From positions 1-46,021 of the forward strand of contig JABFRW010000086.1 in assembly GCA_013140805.1 (NCBI GenBank): a DNA stretch of 46,021 bases, read 5' to 3'. Source of the DNA: Candidatus Eisenbacteria bacterium (lineage in GTDB: Bacteria > Eisenbacteria > RBG-16-71-46). Made by a program: the position numbers and the translations under genes. This document shows positions 8,366 through 16,972 of the stretch, one piece after another. The notes under the pieces were generated by a model. The model saw only the letters and a program-made list of their open reading frames with translations, searched no databases and was not told the origin of the DNA. Each line of letters starts with the position of its first letter. Within the stretch, counting starts at the first letter, position 1.

Positions 8366-10222
8366 GTGCCGGCACTCTACCTGGTGGTGATCTCGGCGCT
8401 GGTCGCGATCATCGCCTATCGCACCTACGGCGCGTTTCTGGCCGCGCGGGTCGCGACGCTCGACGACCTGCGCCGCACGCCCGCGCACACGCAGCGCGAC
8501 GGCCGCGACTTCGTACCCACGAATCGATGGGTGCTGTTCGGCCACCACTTCGCGGCGATCGCCGGCGCCGGTCCCCTGATCGGCCCGGTGCTCGCCGCAC
8601 AGTTCGGCTACCTGCCGGGCTTCCTGTGGCTGCTGGTCGGCTCGGTGCTCGCGGGTGGCGTCCACGACTTCGTGATCCTCACCGCCTCGGTGCGTCGCGG
8701 CGGCCGCTCGCTCGCGAACATCGCGCGCGAGGAGGTCGGCCCCATCACCGGAACCGCGACCGCGATCGCGATCGTGTTCGTGATGGTGGTGGCGCTCGCC
8801 GCGATGGCACTGGTGGTCGTGAACTCGCTCAGGGACAGCGCCTGGGGCGTGTTCTCGATCTCGCTCACGATTCCGATCGCGCTCGCGATGGGACTGTGGT
8901 CCTACCGCATCCGGCCCGGCTCGCTGCGCACCGCGACCGTATTCGGCGTGATCGCTCTGCTGGTCGCGGTCGCGGCCGGCGCATGGATCCAGAACTCGCC
9001 GATCCGCGAGTGGTTCGTGTTTCCCGATCGCGGCATCGCGATCGGCGTGATGCTCTACGGATTCATCGCTTCGGTGCTGCCGGTCTGGCTGCTGTTGTGC
9101 CCGCGCGACTATCTGTCGTCATTCATGAAGATCGGCGCGGTGCTGCTCCTCGCGGTCGGCGTGATCGTTGTGAACCCGGTGCTGCGCATGCCGGCGCTGA
9201 CGCCCTACATCCACGGCGGCGGCCCGGTGTTCCCCGGCACGCTGTTTCCGTTCGTGTTCATCACCATCGCGTGCGGGGCGATCTCGGGCTTCCATTCCCT
9301 GATCGCCTCCGGCACCACGCCCAAGATGCTCGATCGCGAGCGCGACATCCTGCCAATCAGCTACGGCGCGATGGTGCTGGAAGGCTTCGTGGGAGTCATC
9401 GCGCTCATCGCCGCGTGCGCGCTGCATCCCGGCGACTACTTCGCGATCAATGCGAAGCCCGAGGTGTTCGCGAAGCTCGGGCTCGCGGTGCATGAGCTGC
9501 ACGTGATCGAGGCGCAGGTCGGCGAGAAACTCGCCGGCCGACCCGGCGGAGCGGTCTCCCTCGCGGTCGGCATGGCCTCGATCTTCACCTCGATCCCGTG
9601 GCTCAAGGGCATGATGGCATTCTGGTACCACTTCGCGATCATGTTCGAGGCGATGTTCGTGCTCACGCTCATCGACACCGGCACGCGAGTGACGCGCTAC
9701 ATGCTGCAGGAAGTCGGCGGCATGGTGGTGCCGGCGTTGCGCACCTGGCAGGGCGTGGCGCCCGCGATCGTGTTCAGCGCGCTCGCGGTGCTCGGCTGGG
9801 GCTACTTCGTGTGGACTGGAACCGTCAGCACCATCTGGCCGATGCTCGGAGTGGCGAACCAGCTGCTCGCGGGGTTCGCACTGGCGATCGGGACCTCGGT
9901 GCTCATCAACATGGGAAAGCAACGCTACATCTGGACCACGTTGCCGCCGCTCGCCTTCATGTGCGTGAACACACTGACCGCTGGATGGCTCAACCTGAGC
10001 GTCAACTATTTGCGGCCGCAGCTCGCGGCCGGCGCCCCGAACCTGTGGAGCGCATTCCTGGCGGCGCCGACGCCGGCCCGCATCCAGTGCCTGATCACGC
10101 TGGTGCTCATGACGCTGCTCGTGATCGTCGTGGTCGACAGCGTGGCACACTGGACTCGCTCGCTGCGTGGGGCGCTTCCGGCGCAACGCACCACCGCCCC
10201 CTCGCATGCCGCCGGATCGTGA
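8366..10222 (+). CDS. cstA: CstA-family carbon starvation / peptide or pyruvate transporter
   Basis: Polytopic inner-membrane transporter of 618 residues. The N-terminus carries family motifs GRDFVPTNRWVLFGHHFAAIAGAGPLIGPVLAAQFGYLPG and GGVHDFVIL. Later segments include AISGFHSLIASGTTPKM and FEAMFVLTLIDTGTRVTRYMLQE. The C-terminus has GVANQLLAGFALAIGT. CstA proteins are induced by carbon starvation in E. coli and import peptides; related BtsT proteins import pyruvate. The substrate cannot be assigned here. The start is GTG 8366 with GGAG nine bases upstream. The family also comes in longer versions of about 700 residues, so this is a normal short form. It stands alone on the plus strand, followed closely by a thioredoxin-like gene. 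Confidence 0.92.
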   Translation: MPALYLVVISALVAIIAYRTYGAFLAARVATLDDLRRTPAHTQRDGRDFVPTNRWVLFGHHFAAIAGAGPLIGPVLAAQFGYLPGFLWLLVGSVLAGGVHDFVILTASVRRGGRSLANIAREEVGPITGTATAIAIVFVMVVALAAMALVVVNSLRDSAWGVFSISLTIPIALAMGLWSYRIRPGSLRTATVFGVIALLVAVAAGAWIQNSPIREWFVFPDRGIAIGVMLYGFIASVLPVWLLLCPRDYLSSFMKIGAVLLLAVGVIVVNPVLRMPALTPYIHGGGPVFPGTLFPFVFITIACGAISGFHSLIASGTTPKMLDRERDILPISYGAMVLEGFVGVIALIAACALHPGDYFAINAKPEVFAKLGLAVHELHVIEAQVGEKLAGRPGGAVSLAVGMASIFTSIPWLKGMMAFWYHFAIMFEAMFVLTLIDTGTRVTRYMLQEVGGMVVPALRTWQGVAPAIVFSALAVLGWGYFVWTGTVSTIWPMLGVANQLLAGFALAIGTSVLINMGKQRYIWTTLPPLAFMCVNTLTAGWLNLSVNYLRPQLAAGAPNLWSAFLAAPTPARIQCLITLVLMTLLVIVVVDSVAHWTRSLRGALPAQRTTAPSHAAGS

Positions 10223-10928
10223 TCGCGTGACCGCCGTGCGCCGTGTCCTGCCTGCGCTGTTCCTGGTCGCGGCACTCGGGGTCTCGGCACTCGCGTGGCG
10301 GTCGCAGCTGGTTCCGGTCATGCGCGAACGGCTCGAGCCGCGCTCGCTTCGACTGACGCCCGCAACTGAGCGCGCCGCGATCGAGTTCGACGTGGTGCTG
10401 CCGGTGGTGCCGGTCGGCGAACGGCGCTTGCACTCGCGAGGCCGACCGATGATCGTTCACTACTGGGCGCCTTGGGAACGGAACGGTCGCGCGCAGATCC
10501 AGGCGCTCGACTCGCTGCTCGCCTCGAGCGACGCCTCGGGGATCGAGGCGGTCGTGGTGTGCGGTGACCCGTTCCCGACCGTTGCGCGCTTCATCGGGCG
10601 GCATCACATCCGGGTGCCGGTGGTGCTCGACGGTGCGCGCGCGTTGCGTGGCCAGCTCCCGTGCCCGCTCCTGCCCTACACGTGGGTGATCGATGCCGGC
10701 GGTCGGGTGGCGGCGCGAATCGAGGGTGAGATCGACTGGCTTGCGCCCGAGACGCGTCGGGCGCTGCGCGAGCTCGCGGCCGAGGGGCCGGAAAGTGGTG
10801 GAGCTGAACGGGATCGAACCGTCGACCTCCTGACTGCCAGTCAGGCGCTCTCCCAACTGAGCTACAGCCCCACCTCGACTTGCGGCGTTCGGGCCGTCGG
10901 GTGGCCCGTCGCGAACGCGGAGTTATAG
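10206..10928 (+). CDS. Membrane-anchored thioredoxin-like (TlpA/AhpC-type) protein, frame crosses tRNA-Ala
   Basis: The protein has an N-terminal signal-anchor helix (VLPALFLVAALGVSALAW) and a thioredoxin-fold body with IVHYWAPWERNGRAQIQALDSLL. The usual CxxC is replaced by WERN, so the redox cysteine pair is absent. The fold continues through VVVCGDPFPTVARFI, PVVLDGARALRGQL and PYTWVIDAGGRVAARIEGEID. The body ends near residue 190. The frame then stays open through the whole antisense tRNA-Ala gene to 10928, giving a tail (ERDRTVDLLTASQALSQLS) that is simply tRNA read on the other strand. This tail is a known annotation artefact type, so either the true gene ends as shown or a stop was lost. 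The start is ATG 10206, overlapping cstA by 17 bases, or GTG 10227; neither has a clear ribosome binding site. Confidence 0.6.
   Translation: MPPDRDRVTAVRRVLPALFLVAALGVSALAWRSQLVPVMRERLEPRSLRLTPATERAAIEFDVVLPVVPVGERRLHSRGRPMIVHYWAPWERNGRAQIQALDSLLASSDASGIEAVVVCGDPFPTVARFIGRHHIRVPVVLDGARALRGQLPCPLLPYTWVIDAGGRVAARIEGEIDWLAPETRRALRELAAEGPESGGAERDRTVDLLTASQALSQLSYSPTSTCGVRAVGWPVANAEL
10796..10871 (-). tRNA. tRNA-Ala (anticodon GGC)
   Basis: On the minus strand a 76-base cloverleaf begins GGGGCTGTAGCTCAGTTGGG. The acceptor arms GGGGCTG and CAGCTCC pair (one G-T), the anticodon loop reads CTGGCAG inside a five-pair stem (anticodon GGC), and the T loop is TTCGATC. The discriminator is A and CCA is encoded. 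It reads GCC and GCT alanine codons. It lies antisense to the 3' end of the thioredoxin-like reading frame. Confidence 0.97.
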
Positions 10929-11016
10929 CGAGCCGACGGCCGCAGGGTCAAGGCGCACGCGCATCGAATCGACGATGCTCGCACGGCGGAATGCCGCGGA
11001 CCGACGAATCGAGCCT

Positions 11017-12597
11017 CTAGAAGAGTCCGCGCCGCCTCGTGGTCCGGCGCCGCGGCGGCGGGCCGAGAAGGGCCCCCATCACGCCGCGCATCACCTGCGT
11101 GGCGGCGCGGCCCGCGATGGTCTTGACCAGCGGCGAGTTGAGCATTCCGGCCAGCCCGCCCGCTTCCGCCGCATCACGTGCGCCTCGCGCCGGACGCGCC
11201 GCCTCGGAATCCTTCGCGACTTCACCCGCGTCGCCGCCACGACCCGCCGCATCGCCGGTCATGCGTGCGGCGAGCAACTCCCGGGCACTCTCGCGATCGA
11301 CGGCCTGCGCGTACTCCTTCACCTGCGCCGAGGCGCCGAGGCGCTGCTGCATCTCGGGTTCGGTGAGCGGCCCCATGCGCGAAGCCGGCGGAATCATGCG
11401 GGTCGCGAATGGCGGCGTGGGTGCACCGTTCGAGTTGAGTACCGTGACGAGCGCCTCTCCGATGCCGAGCGTCGTGAGCGTCTCTTCGATGTCGTAGAAC
11501 GTGGTCTTGGGAAACGTGCGGGCCGCCGCCCGGAGTGCCCTGTCGTCGTCGGCTGTGAACGCGCGCAGCGCATGCTGCACTCGATTGCCGAGCTGGCCGA
11601 GCACATCGGCCGGCACGTCCTTGGGGCTCTGGGTGACGAAGAACACTCCCACGCCCTTCGAGCGGATGAGCCGCACCACCTGTTCGACCTGAGCGAGAAA
11701 GTCTTTGCTCGCGTCCGCGAACAACAGGTGAGCTTCGTCGAAGAAGAACACCAGCTTCGGCTTCTCGACGTCGCCGAGCTCAGGCAGCTCCAGGTAGAGC
11801 CGCGCCAGCATCCACATCATGAAGGTCGAGAACAACGCGGGCTTATCCTGCACGTCGTTCAGCTCCAGCACGCTGACGAGTCCGCGGCCGTCGCGTTCGA
11901 TCTGGATCAGATCTTCCAGTTCGAACTCGGGTTCTCCGAAGAACTGACCGGCCCCCTGCTGTTCGAGCTGGATCATCTCGCGCAACAACACGCCGACGGT
12001 GGCCTTCGACATGCCGCCGTAGTCCTTGAGGTCGGCCGCACCGTCTCCGGTCAGGTGCTGCAGCACCGCGCGCAGGTCCGCGAAGTCGAGCAACGGGAGC
12101 TTGCGGTCGTCGCAGTACTTGAACACCAGCGCGAGCACGCTCGACTGAGTTTCGTTGAGGCCCAGCACTTTGGACAGCAGCAGCGGTCCGAAGCTCGAGA
12201 CGGTGGCGCGCAGTTGCGCGCCGCGACCGCCCGAGAGGCTCAGGAACTCGACCGGGAACGAGTTCGGCTGCCAGGCGAAACCGGTGTCGGTGGAACGCTG
12301 CGCGACCCGTTCGCTCGTCTCGCCGGCCACGCCGAGCCCGGAGAGATCGCCCTTCATGTCGGCGACGAACACCGGCACGCCCGCGTTCGAGAGCTGTTCG
12401 GCGATGAGCTGGAGCGTCTTGGTCTTGCCGGTGCCCGTCGCGCCGGCGATCAGCCCGTGGCGGTTGAGCATGGCGAGCGGCATGCCCACCAGCGGCTCTG
12501 CGTGGCACTCGCCGTCTCGCAGCGGGGCGCCGAGCGTCAGTGCACCGGCGCCACGTGGAAACGAGGAACGAACCGCGGCGAGAAACGTCTCTTCCAT
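11017..12597 (-). CDS. HerA-like P-loop ATPase (DUF853/YjgR family)
   Basis: The protein has about 526 residues and belongs to the HerA/FtsK superfamily branch known as DUF853 (E. coli YjgR). Counting from ATG 12603, Walker A is GATGTGKT (residues 54-61) and Walker B is LVFFFDEAH (284-292). An arginine/sensor region GVGVFFVTQSPKDVPADVLGQLGNRVQHALRAFT follows. The family signature PVFVADMKGDLSGL is present. The C-terminus is Ala/Arg-rich and low in complexity. The cellular role of this family is not established; a DNA-translocase or helicase activity is inferred from the fold. I prefer ATG 12597 because it sits nine bases after GGAGG; ATG 12603 is only three bases away. A perfect hairpin covers this ribosome binding site (see the adjacent entry). 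Confidence 0.85.
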   Translation of the reverse strand: MEETFLAAVRSSFPRGAGALTLGAPLRDGECHAEPLVGMPLAMLNRHGLIAGATGTGKTKTLQLIAEQLSNAGVPVFVADMKGDLSGLGVAGETSERVAQRSTDTGFAWQPNSFPVEFLSLSGGRGAQLRATVSSFGPLLLSKVLGLNETQSSVLALVFKYCDDRKLPLLDFADLRAVLQHLTGDGAADLKDYGGMSKATVGVLLREMIQLEQQGAGQFFGEPEFELEDLIQIERDGRGLVSVLELNDVQDKPALFSTFMMWMLARLYLELPELGDVEKPKLVFFFDEAHLLFADASKDFLAQVEQVVRLIRSKGVGVFFVTQSPKDVPADVLGQLGNRVQHALRAFTADDDRALRAAARTFPKTTFYDIEETLTTLGIGEALVTVLNSNGAPTPPFATRMIPPASRMGPLTEPEMQQRLGASAQVKEYAQAVDRESARELLAARMTGDAAGRGGDAGEVAKDSEAARPARGARDAAEAGGLAGMLNSPLVKTIAGRAATQVMRGVMGALLGPPPRRRTTRRRGLF

Positions 12598-12599
12598 GG

Positions 12600-12628
12600 G
12601 CATGCGCCTCCGAAGTGGAGGCGCATGC
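12600..12628 (-). promoter_or_regulatory. Perfect 12-bp hairpin covering the HerA-like gene's ribosome binding site
   Basis: Arms 12600-12611 and 12617-12628 are perfect reverse complements (GCATGCGCCTCC and GGAGGCGCATGC) around a five-base loop. In the minus-strand transcript the second arm contains GGAGG and the ATG at 12603, so folding would hide the ribosome binding site of the HerA-like gene. The hairpin also lies 13 bases after the stop of the upstream secreted-protein gene and could serve as a terminator, although no T-run follows. Confidence 0.7.
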
Positions 12629-12641
12629 TATCGCGTCGACG

Positions 12642-13211
12642 CTACTTCTGCATCTTCAAGACCACGCGGGCCTCGTCGCTCTTGGCGCGCGCCACGAGAC
12701 GCACGTGATCGACCTTGCGGCCGTCCGCGAACTCGAGAACGTCGTAGTGGCCGGGGCCGCGCGTGTACTCCTTCATGTCGACCACGCGCGTATCGCCGTT
12801 CTCGAACACGAGTTCCGCCCAGTCGAACTGCACGCGACCTTCGACCACCTGCAGCCACATCCGAGTGCCGCGGCTATCGGCATTCAGCGTGACCTCGGTC
12901 CAGTCCTCGTCGCGGCGGATGGTCTCGCCGTCCTCCCACACCATCGCGGTGCGCGCCGGAGCGGTGGCGATCATCGCGCCGCTCCACACCACGAGCGGCA
13001 GGTAGGTCACGGGCGCAATGCGAATCACGGTGCGCGCGGGACGCACGATCACCGCTCGATAGGGTCGGCGGATCGGCCAGCCGCGCCGGACCACTACGGT
13101 GGTGCGGCGGTGCGCGCCACCACGAACCACCACGCGGCGCGCCGCGAAGGCGGGCGCGGCGATTTCGACGCCGAGGAGCAGCACGAGCAGGACAGTAAGA
13201 AGTCGATTCAT
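12642..13211 (-). CDS. Exported protein of unknown function
   Basis: The 189-residue protein begins at ATG 13211, with GGAG six bases upstream. It has a clear signal peptide (MNRLLTVLLVLLLGVEIAAPAFA, likely cleaved after AFA). An Arg/Val-rich basic stretch follows (residues 24-65). The C-terminal half is beta-rich (WLQVVEGRVQFDWAELVFENGDTRVVDMKEYTRG and YDVLEFADGRKVDHVRLVARAK), suggestive of a small beta-sandwich that could bind a ligand or the envelope. I do not recognise a named family. It is transcribed toward the HerA-like gene with a 44-base gap occupied by the hairpin, so read-through expression of that gene is possible. Confidence 0.7.
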   Translation of the reverse strand: MNRLLTVLLVLLLGVEIAAPAFAARRVVVRGGAHRRTTVVVRRGWPIRRPYRAVIVRPARTVIRIAPVTYLPLVVWSGAMIATAPARTAMVWEDGETIRRDEDWTEVTLNADSRGTRMWLQVVEGRVQFDWAELVFENGDTRVVDMKEYTRGPGHYDVLEFADGRKVDHVRLVARAKSDEARVVLKMQK

Positions 13212-13540
13212 GGCGGACTCCGAGTTGGGGTGTTTGGGAAGTCACCGGACACGACCGAAGAACTGCAGGCCCTGTGCCACCCGAGCCGAGCCGCTAAGTG
13301 CTTGTCGCAGCGAGCCTGGCCGTGGAGTGGGCAGCCCGAGCGGGCCGCTGGCGGTCCACCGGCGACTACGGGTGTACCGGTTCGGGCGGCGACCCGGGAT
13401 CGCTGCCCAGCAGCACCCCGACCTGCACGCGCCCCGAAATCGCACGCGCCAGCAGGGAGACTCTCGAGACGGCACCCGCCACGAAGTCGGCGCGCCCCGC
13501 TCACCACTTCACTCTCGAAACGAGTAGATGTCGGCCGGGT
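13212..13540. other. Gene-free spacer
   Basis: No convincing gene is seen between the secreted-protein start and the BNR-protein stop. A minus-strand frame of 99 codons (13208-13507) is Arg/Ala/Gly-rich, lacks any domain and looks like open-frame noise in high-GC DNA. The stretch must hold the promoter of the gene starting at 13211, but I cannot point to one. Confidence 0.5.
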
Positions 13541-16500
13541 CTACGGCTTCCATTCCGGCAACCGACCGGGAGTCCACGGCGCTCGCGCCTGCTCGGCGGC
13601 GTTCTCAAGTTTCGACAAGTCGTTGCGCACCAGCCCTCGCAGCGTCTCGAGCAGCGGCGCGAATTCCTGCGCGACGATTTCGACCGCGCGTCGCTGCGTT
13701 GCGGTCGGGCTCGCGGTGCTCGACCACTGCGAGTAGACGACCGCGTCGAGTCGTTCGACCAGCGACGGCGCGTCGGGCTCGTTGCGGGAACGCCGCACTT
13801 CGTCGCCGTTGAATCGCGTGCGCAGTTCGCGCAGGCGCGCCTCGAGCGCGCGTGCATCACGCGCCAGCGTGGGTGGTGCGGCCGGCGTGTCGTCGATGGC
13901 CTTCTTCAGGTGGCTCACGCGCGATTCAGCCTCGGCGAGCGACCGCAGTGCTCCGCGCACCGCGCGCTGCGCCTCGGCGGTACGCCGGCGGAACTGCAGC
14001 AGCTCCGCTGCGTTGGTGGCCGGCAGCGTAGCCGCACCGAGCGGGGCGCATGTGAACTTCTGAGGCGGGCCGAGCGGCGTCTCGACGCCCTCGATGCGAG
14101 TGCTCAACGCGACCGTGTACTCACCGGGTGCCGCGGGTGGCCCCAACGTCGGCGCGGAGTAGCGGCCCGGCGGCGTCGGATTGAGATCGGTCGGTGTCGC
14201 GGCCGGGTACGTGAAGTCCCACGCCACGCGGTGGAATCCCTCGGCGGTCGGTCCGGACAATCGCCGCACCACCCGCCCTTCGGAATCGCCTACGGTCAGG
14301 ATCAGGCTCGGCGCTTCTTCGCGGTCTTCGGCGCCGAGGCTGTCCCAGCTCGGGTAGTAGATGCTCTTGCCCGCTTCGGCGAGCTTCTTCTCGTCGGCGC
14401 GTCGCCGATCGCGACGCGACTTGAGTTCGTCGCGCAACCGATAAGTAAAGATCGCACCGAACGGCGGATTCGGCGCCACAAAGAAGTTCTCGCCCATCTC
14501 GGCCTTGCCGTCACCGCCATTCGGACTCGAGGGCACGTACATGAGCGCACGCTTGACCGGCGTGAGTCCCCCTGCCGAGGTCAGGTACGGCAACGTCGCG
14601 TGGCGCAGCGGCGAGTAGTCGTCGAGCACGTAGTAACCGCGACCGAAGGTGCCGACCACCAGGTCGTTCTCACGCTTTTGAATCGCGAGGTCGCGCACGC
14701 AGATGGTGGGGATTCCGCCCTTGAGCTGAACCCAGTGACGGCCGCCGTCACGGGTGAAGAACACGCCGAACTCGGTGCCGGCGAACAGCAGGTTGCGGTC
14801 GACGTGATCCTCGGCGAGCGCGTAGACGGTGCCGCGTTCGGGCAGGTCGCCGGCAATCGAGGTCCAGCTGCGGCCGCGGTCGTCGCTGCGCAACACGTAG
14901 GGCTTGAAGTCACCGATCTTGTGCGCGTCGAACGCGGCATAGACCACGTTTTCGTCGTGTTGTGAGGCCTCGAGCCGTGAGACGTAGGTGATCTCGGGTA
15001 CGCCGGGAAAGCGCTCGGCGCGCCGCCAATGACTCCCCGCGTCCTCGCTGACCTGAACGAGTCCGTCGTCACTTCCCACGTAGAGCAGTCCTTCGCGTTT
15101 CGGTGATTCCGAGAGCGCGACCAGGTTGCCATAGAACGAAGTGCTCGCATTCTTGGACGGCGCATCGACGCTCCAGACACGCCCCATGATCTCGAGCCGA
15201 TTGCGATCAATCTGGCGCGTCAGGTCGGGGCTCACCGGGCGCCAGGTATCGCCGCGATCGTCGGTGCGGTAGAGCCGATTAGCCGCGAAGTAGAGCCGCG
15301 TGTGCGAGTGAGGGCTGATGATGAGCGGGCTGTCCCAGTTCCATCGCAATCCCGGTTCGCCGGGTTCGGGCTGCGGCTGGATGTCGAGCGCCTCGCCGTT
15401 GCGACGATCGAAACGCACCAGCTGACCGTGCTGCCACTGCGAATAGACGATGTTCGGATCGGTCGGGTCGACGCGCGGCTGGAAGCCATCACCGCCGACG
15501 GTGATGAACCAGTCCGAGCTACGAATGCCGTGCACGGTGTTGGTGCGCGACGGCCCGCCCTGTGTGTTGTTGTCCTGCGTCCCGCCGTAGATGTTGTAGA
15601 ACGGCTCGGCCTCGTCGACACAGATCTTGTAGAACTGCGTGATCGGCAGATTTGAGAAGTACGACCAGATCTTGCCGCGGTCGTAGCTCTCGTAGAGGCC
15701 GCCGTCGCAGCCCACCAGCAGGTGCTCGTTGTCGGCGGGATCGATCCACATCGCGTGGTTGTCGACGTGCTTGCTCTCTTCGCCGAGCCGCCTGAACGTC
15801 TTGCCGCCGTCCTCGCTGACCTGCATCCAGGTATCGAGCGAGTACACGCGATCGCGCACCTGCGGATCGGCGACGATCTCGTTGTAGTACTGAGGGCTGG
15901 TGGCGCCGTAGTCGCCCATCTTCTCCCAGCTCGCTCCCGCGTTGCGCGATCGAAAGAAGCCGCCCTTTCCCTGCGCCGCGTCGATGATCGCGTACACCAC
16001 GTCCGGATCGACCGGCGAGATCGCGAGCCCCGGGCGTCCCATGTCGGTGGCCGGCAGCCCGGTGGTCAGCTTCGTCCAGCTCTTGCCGGCATCGGTCGAC
16101 TTGTGGATGCCCGACCCGGGACCGCCATTGACGAGCGTCCAGACGCGGCGATGGCGCTGGTACGTCGAGGCGTACATCACCTTCGGGTTACGCGGATCGA
16201 GGTGCACCTCGTTGACGCCGGTCCACGCGTCGACTTCGAGGATGCGCTCCCAGGTCTCGCCGGAGTCGGTCGTGCGGTAGAGCCCGCGATCTCCGCCCGC
16301 GCTCCACAGCGGTCCCTGCGCGGCCACGTACACGGTGCGCGAGTCGGAGGGGTGCACGACGATGCGGCCGATGTGCTCGGAGGACTTGAGGCCAACGTTC
16401 TTCCAGCTCACTCCCCCGTCGGTCGAGCGATAGACTCCGTCGCCGTAGCCCACGCTGCGCTGGCTGTTGTTCTCGCCCGACCCGACCCACACCACCAGCG

Positions 16501-16885
16501 GATCGTTCGGATCGATCGTCACGCAACCGATCGAGTACGAACCTTCCTTGTCGAAGATCGGTGCCCAGGTGGTGCCCCGATTGCTGGTCTTCCACAAGTT
16601 TCCAGAGCACGCCGCGACGTACCAGGTATTGAGGTCCGACGGATGAATCGCGAGGTCGCCGATGCGTCCGGACGTGAGTGCCGGCCCAATGCCGCGAAAC
16701 GCCAGCCCGCTCCAGGTTTCGGGCTTGAGTTCCATTGGCTTCTCGGGCGCGGTAGATTTGCCGCCCTTCGACTTGCCGCCCTCGGCCGCCTTCGAAGTCG
16801 GAGCACCCTCGGCCGCGACGTGAAGCACGGCGAGCGCCAGCACGCACACTGCGGTTCGAATCAGCGAAGACATGGACGGCGGCAT
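13541..16885 (-). CDS. Secreted BNR/sortilin-like multi-propeller protein
   Basis: The protein has 1114 residues from ATG 16885, with GAGG six bases upstream, and an N-terminal signal peptide (SLIRTAVCVLALAVLHVAAEGA). It is related to the VPS10/sortilin-type BNR-repeat proteins annotated as glycosyl hydrolases in many soil bacteria. Asp-box style repeats recur through residues 60-790: NLWKTSNRGTTWAP, GVYRSTDGGVSWKNVG, GLYRTTDSGETWERI, GIHKSTDAGKSWTKL and others. These predict two stacked seven-bladed propellers. A C-terminal beta domain with GPPAAPGEYTVAL and a helical end (about 990-1100) follow. No hydrolase catalytic residues can be assigned from sequence, so binding or scaffold roles are equally possible. 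A long upstream extension of the frame to 17599 overlaps the divergent membrane-protein gene and is rejected. Confidence 0.85.
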   Translation of the reverse strand: MPPSMSSLIRTAVCVLALAVLHVAAEGAPTSKAAEGGKSKGGKSTAPEKPMELKPETWSGLAFRGIGPALTSGRIGDLAIHPSDLNTWYVAACSGNLWKTSNRGTTWAPIFDKEGSYSIGCVTIDPNDPLVVWVGSGENNSQRSVGYGDGVYRSTDGGVSWKNVGLKSSEHIGRIVVHPSDSRTVYVAAQGPLWSAGGDRGLYRTTDSGETWERILEVDAWTGVNEVHLDPRNPKVMYASTYQRHRRVWTLVNGGPGSGIHKSTDAGKSWTKLTTGLPATDMGRPGLAISPVDPDVVYAIIDAAQGKGGFFRSRNAGASWEKMGDYGATSPQYYNEIVADPQVRDRVYSLDTWMQVSEDGGKTFRRLGEESKHVDNHAMWIDPADNEHLLVGCDGGLYESYDRGKIWSYFSNLPITQFYKICVDEAEPFYNIYGGTQDNNTQGGPSRTNTVHGIRSSDWFITVGGDGFQPRVDPTDPNIVYSQWQHGQLVRFDRRNGEALDIQPQPEPGEPGLRWNWDSPLIISPHSHTRLYFAANRLYRTDDRGDTWRPVSPDLTRQIDRNRLEIMGRVWSVDAPSKNASTSFYGNLVALSESPKREGLLYVGSDDGLVQVSEDAGSHWRRAERFPGVPEITYVSRLEASQHDENVVYAAFDAHKIGDFKPYVLRSDDRGRSWTSIAGDLPERGTVYALAEDHVDRNLLFAGTEFGVFFTRDGGRHWVQLKGGIPTICVRDLAIQKRENDLVVGTFGRGYYVLDDYSPLRHATLPYLTSAGGLTPVKRALMYVPSSPNGGDGKAEMGENFFVAPNPPFGAIFTYRLRDELKSRRDRRRADEKKLAEAGKSIYYPSWDSLGAEDREEAPSLILTVGDSEGRVVRRLSGPTAEGFHRVAWDFTYPAATPTDLNPTPPGRYSAPTLGPPAAPGEYTVALSTRIEGVETPLGPPQKFTCAPLGAATLPATNAAELLQFRRRTAEAQRAVRGALRSLAEAESRVSHLKKAIDDTPAAPPTLARDARALEARLRELRTRFNGDEVRRSRNEPDAPSLVERLDAVVYSQWSSTASPTATQRRAVEIVAQEFAPLLETLRGLVRNDLSKLENAAEQARAPWTPGRLPEWKP

Positions 16886-16972
16886 ACGAATCCTCGGAGG
16901 TGAACTCGAGATGAGCTGGGCCGCGACGACGATGGACGGAGACCGAGCCTGAAGCCCGGGGAATCTAACGCT

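Noticed and set aside
9306-9317. 12-base match (CCTCCGGCACCA) to the tRNA-Leu 3' end inside cstA
   Set aside because: It lies on the chromosomal side of the tRNA within an intact conserved gene, so it cannot be the far attachment site; it looks like chance in GC-rich coding DNA.
13208-13507. 99-codon minus-strand frame in the spacer upstream of the secreted-protein gene
   Set aside because: Low-complexity Arg/Ala/Gly composition, no domain, no ribosome binding site; it also overlaps the start region of the neighbouring gene.
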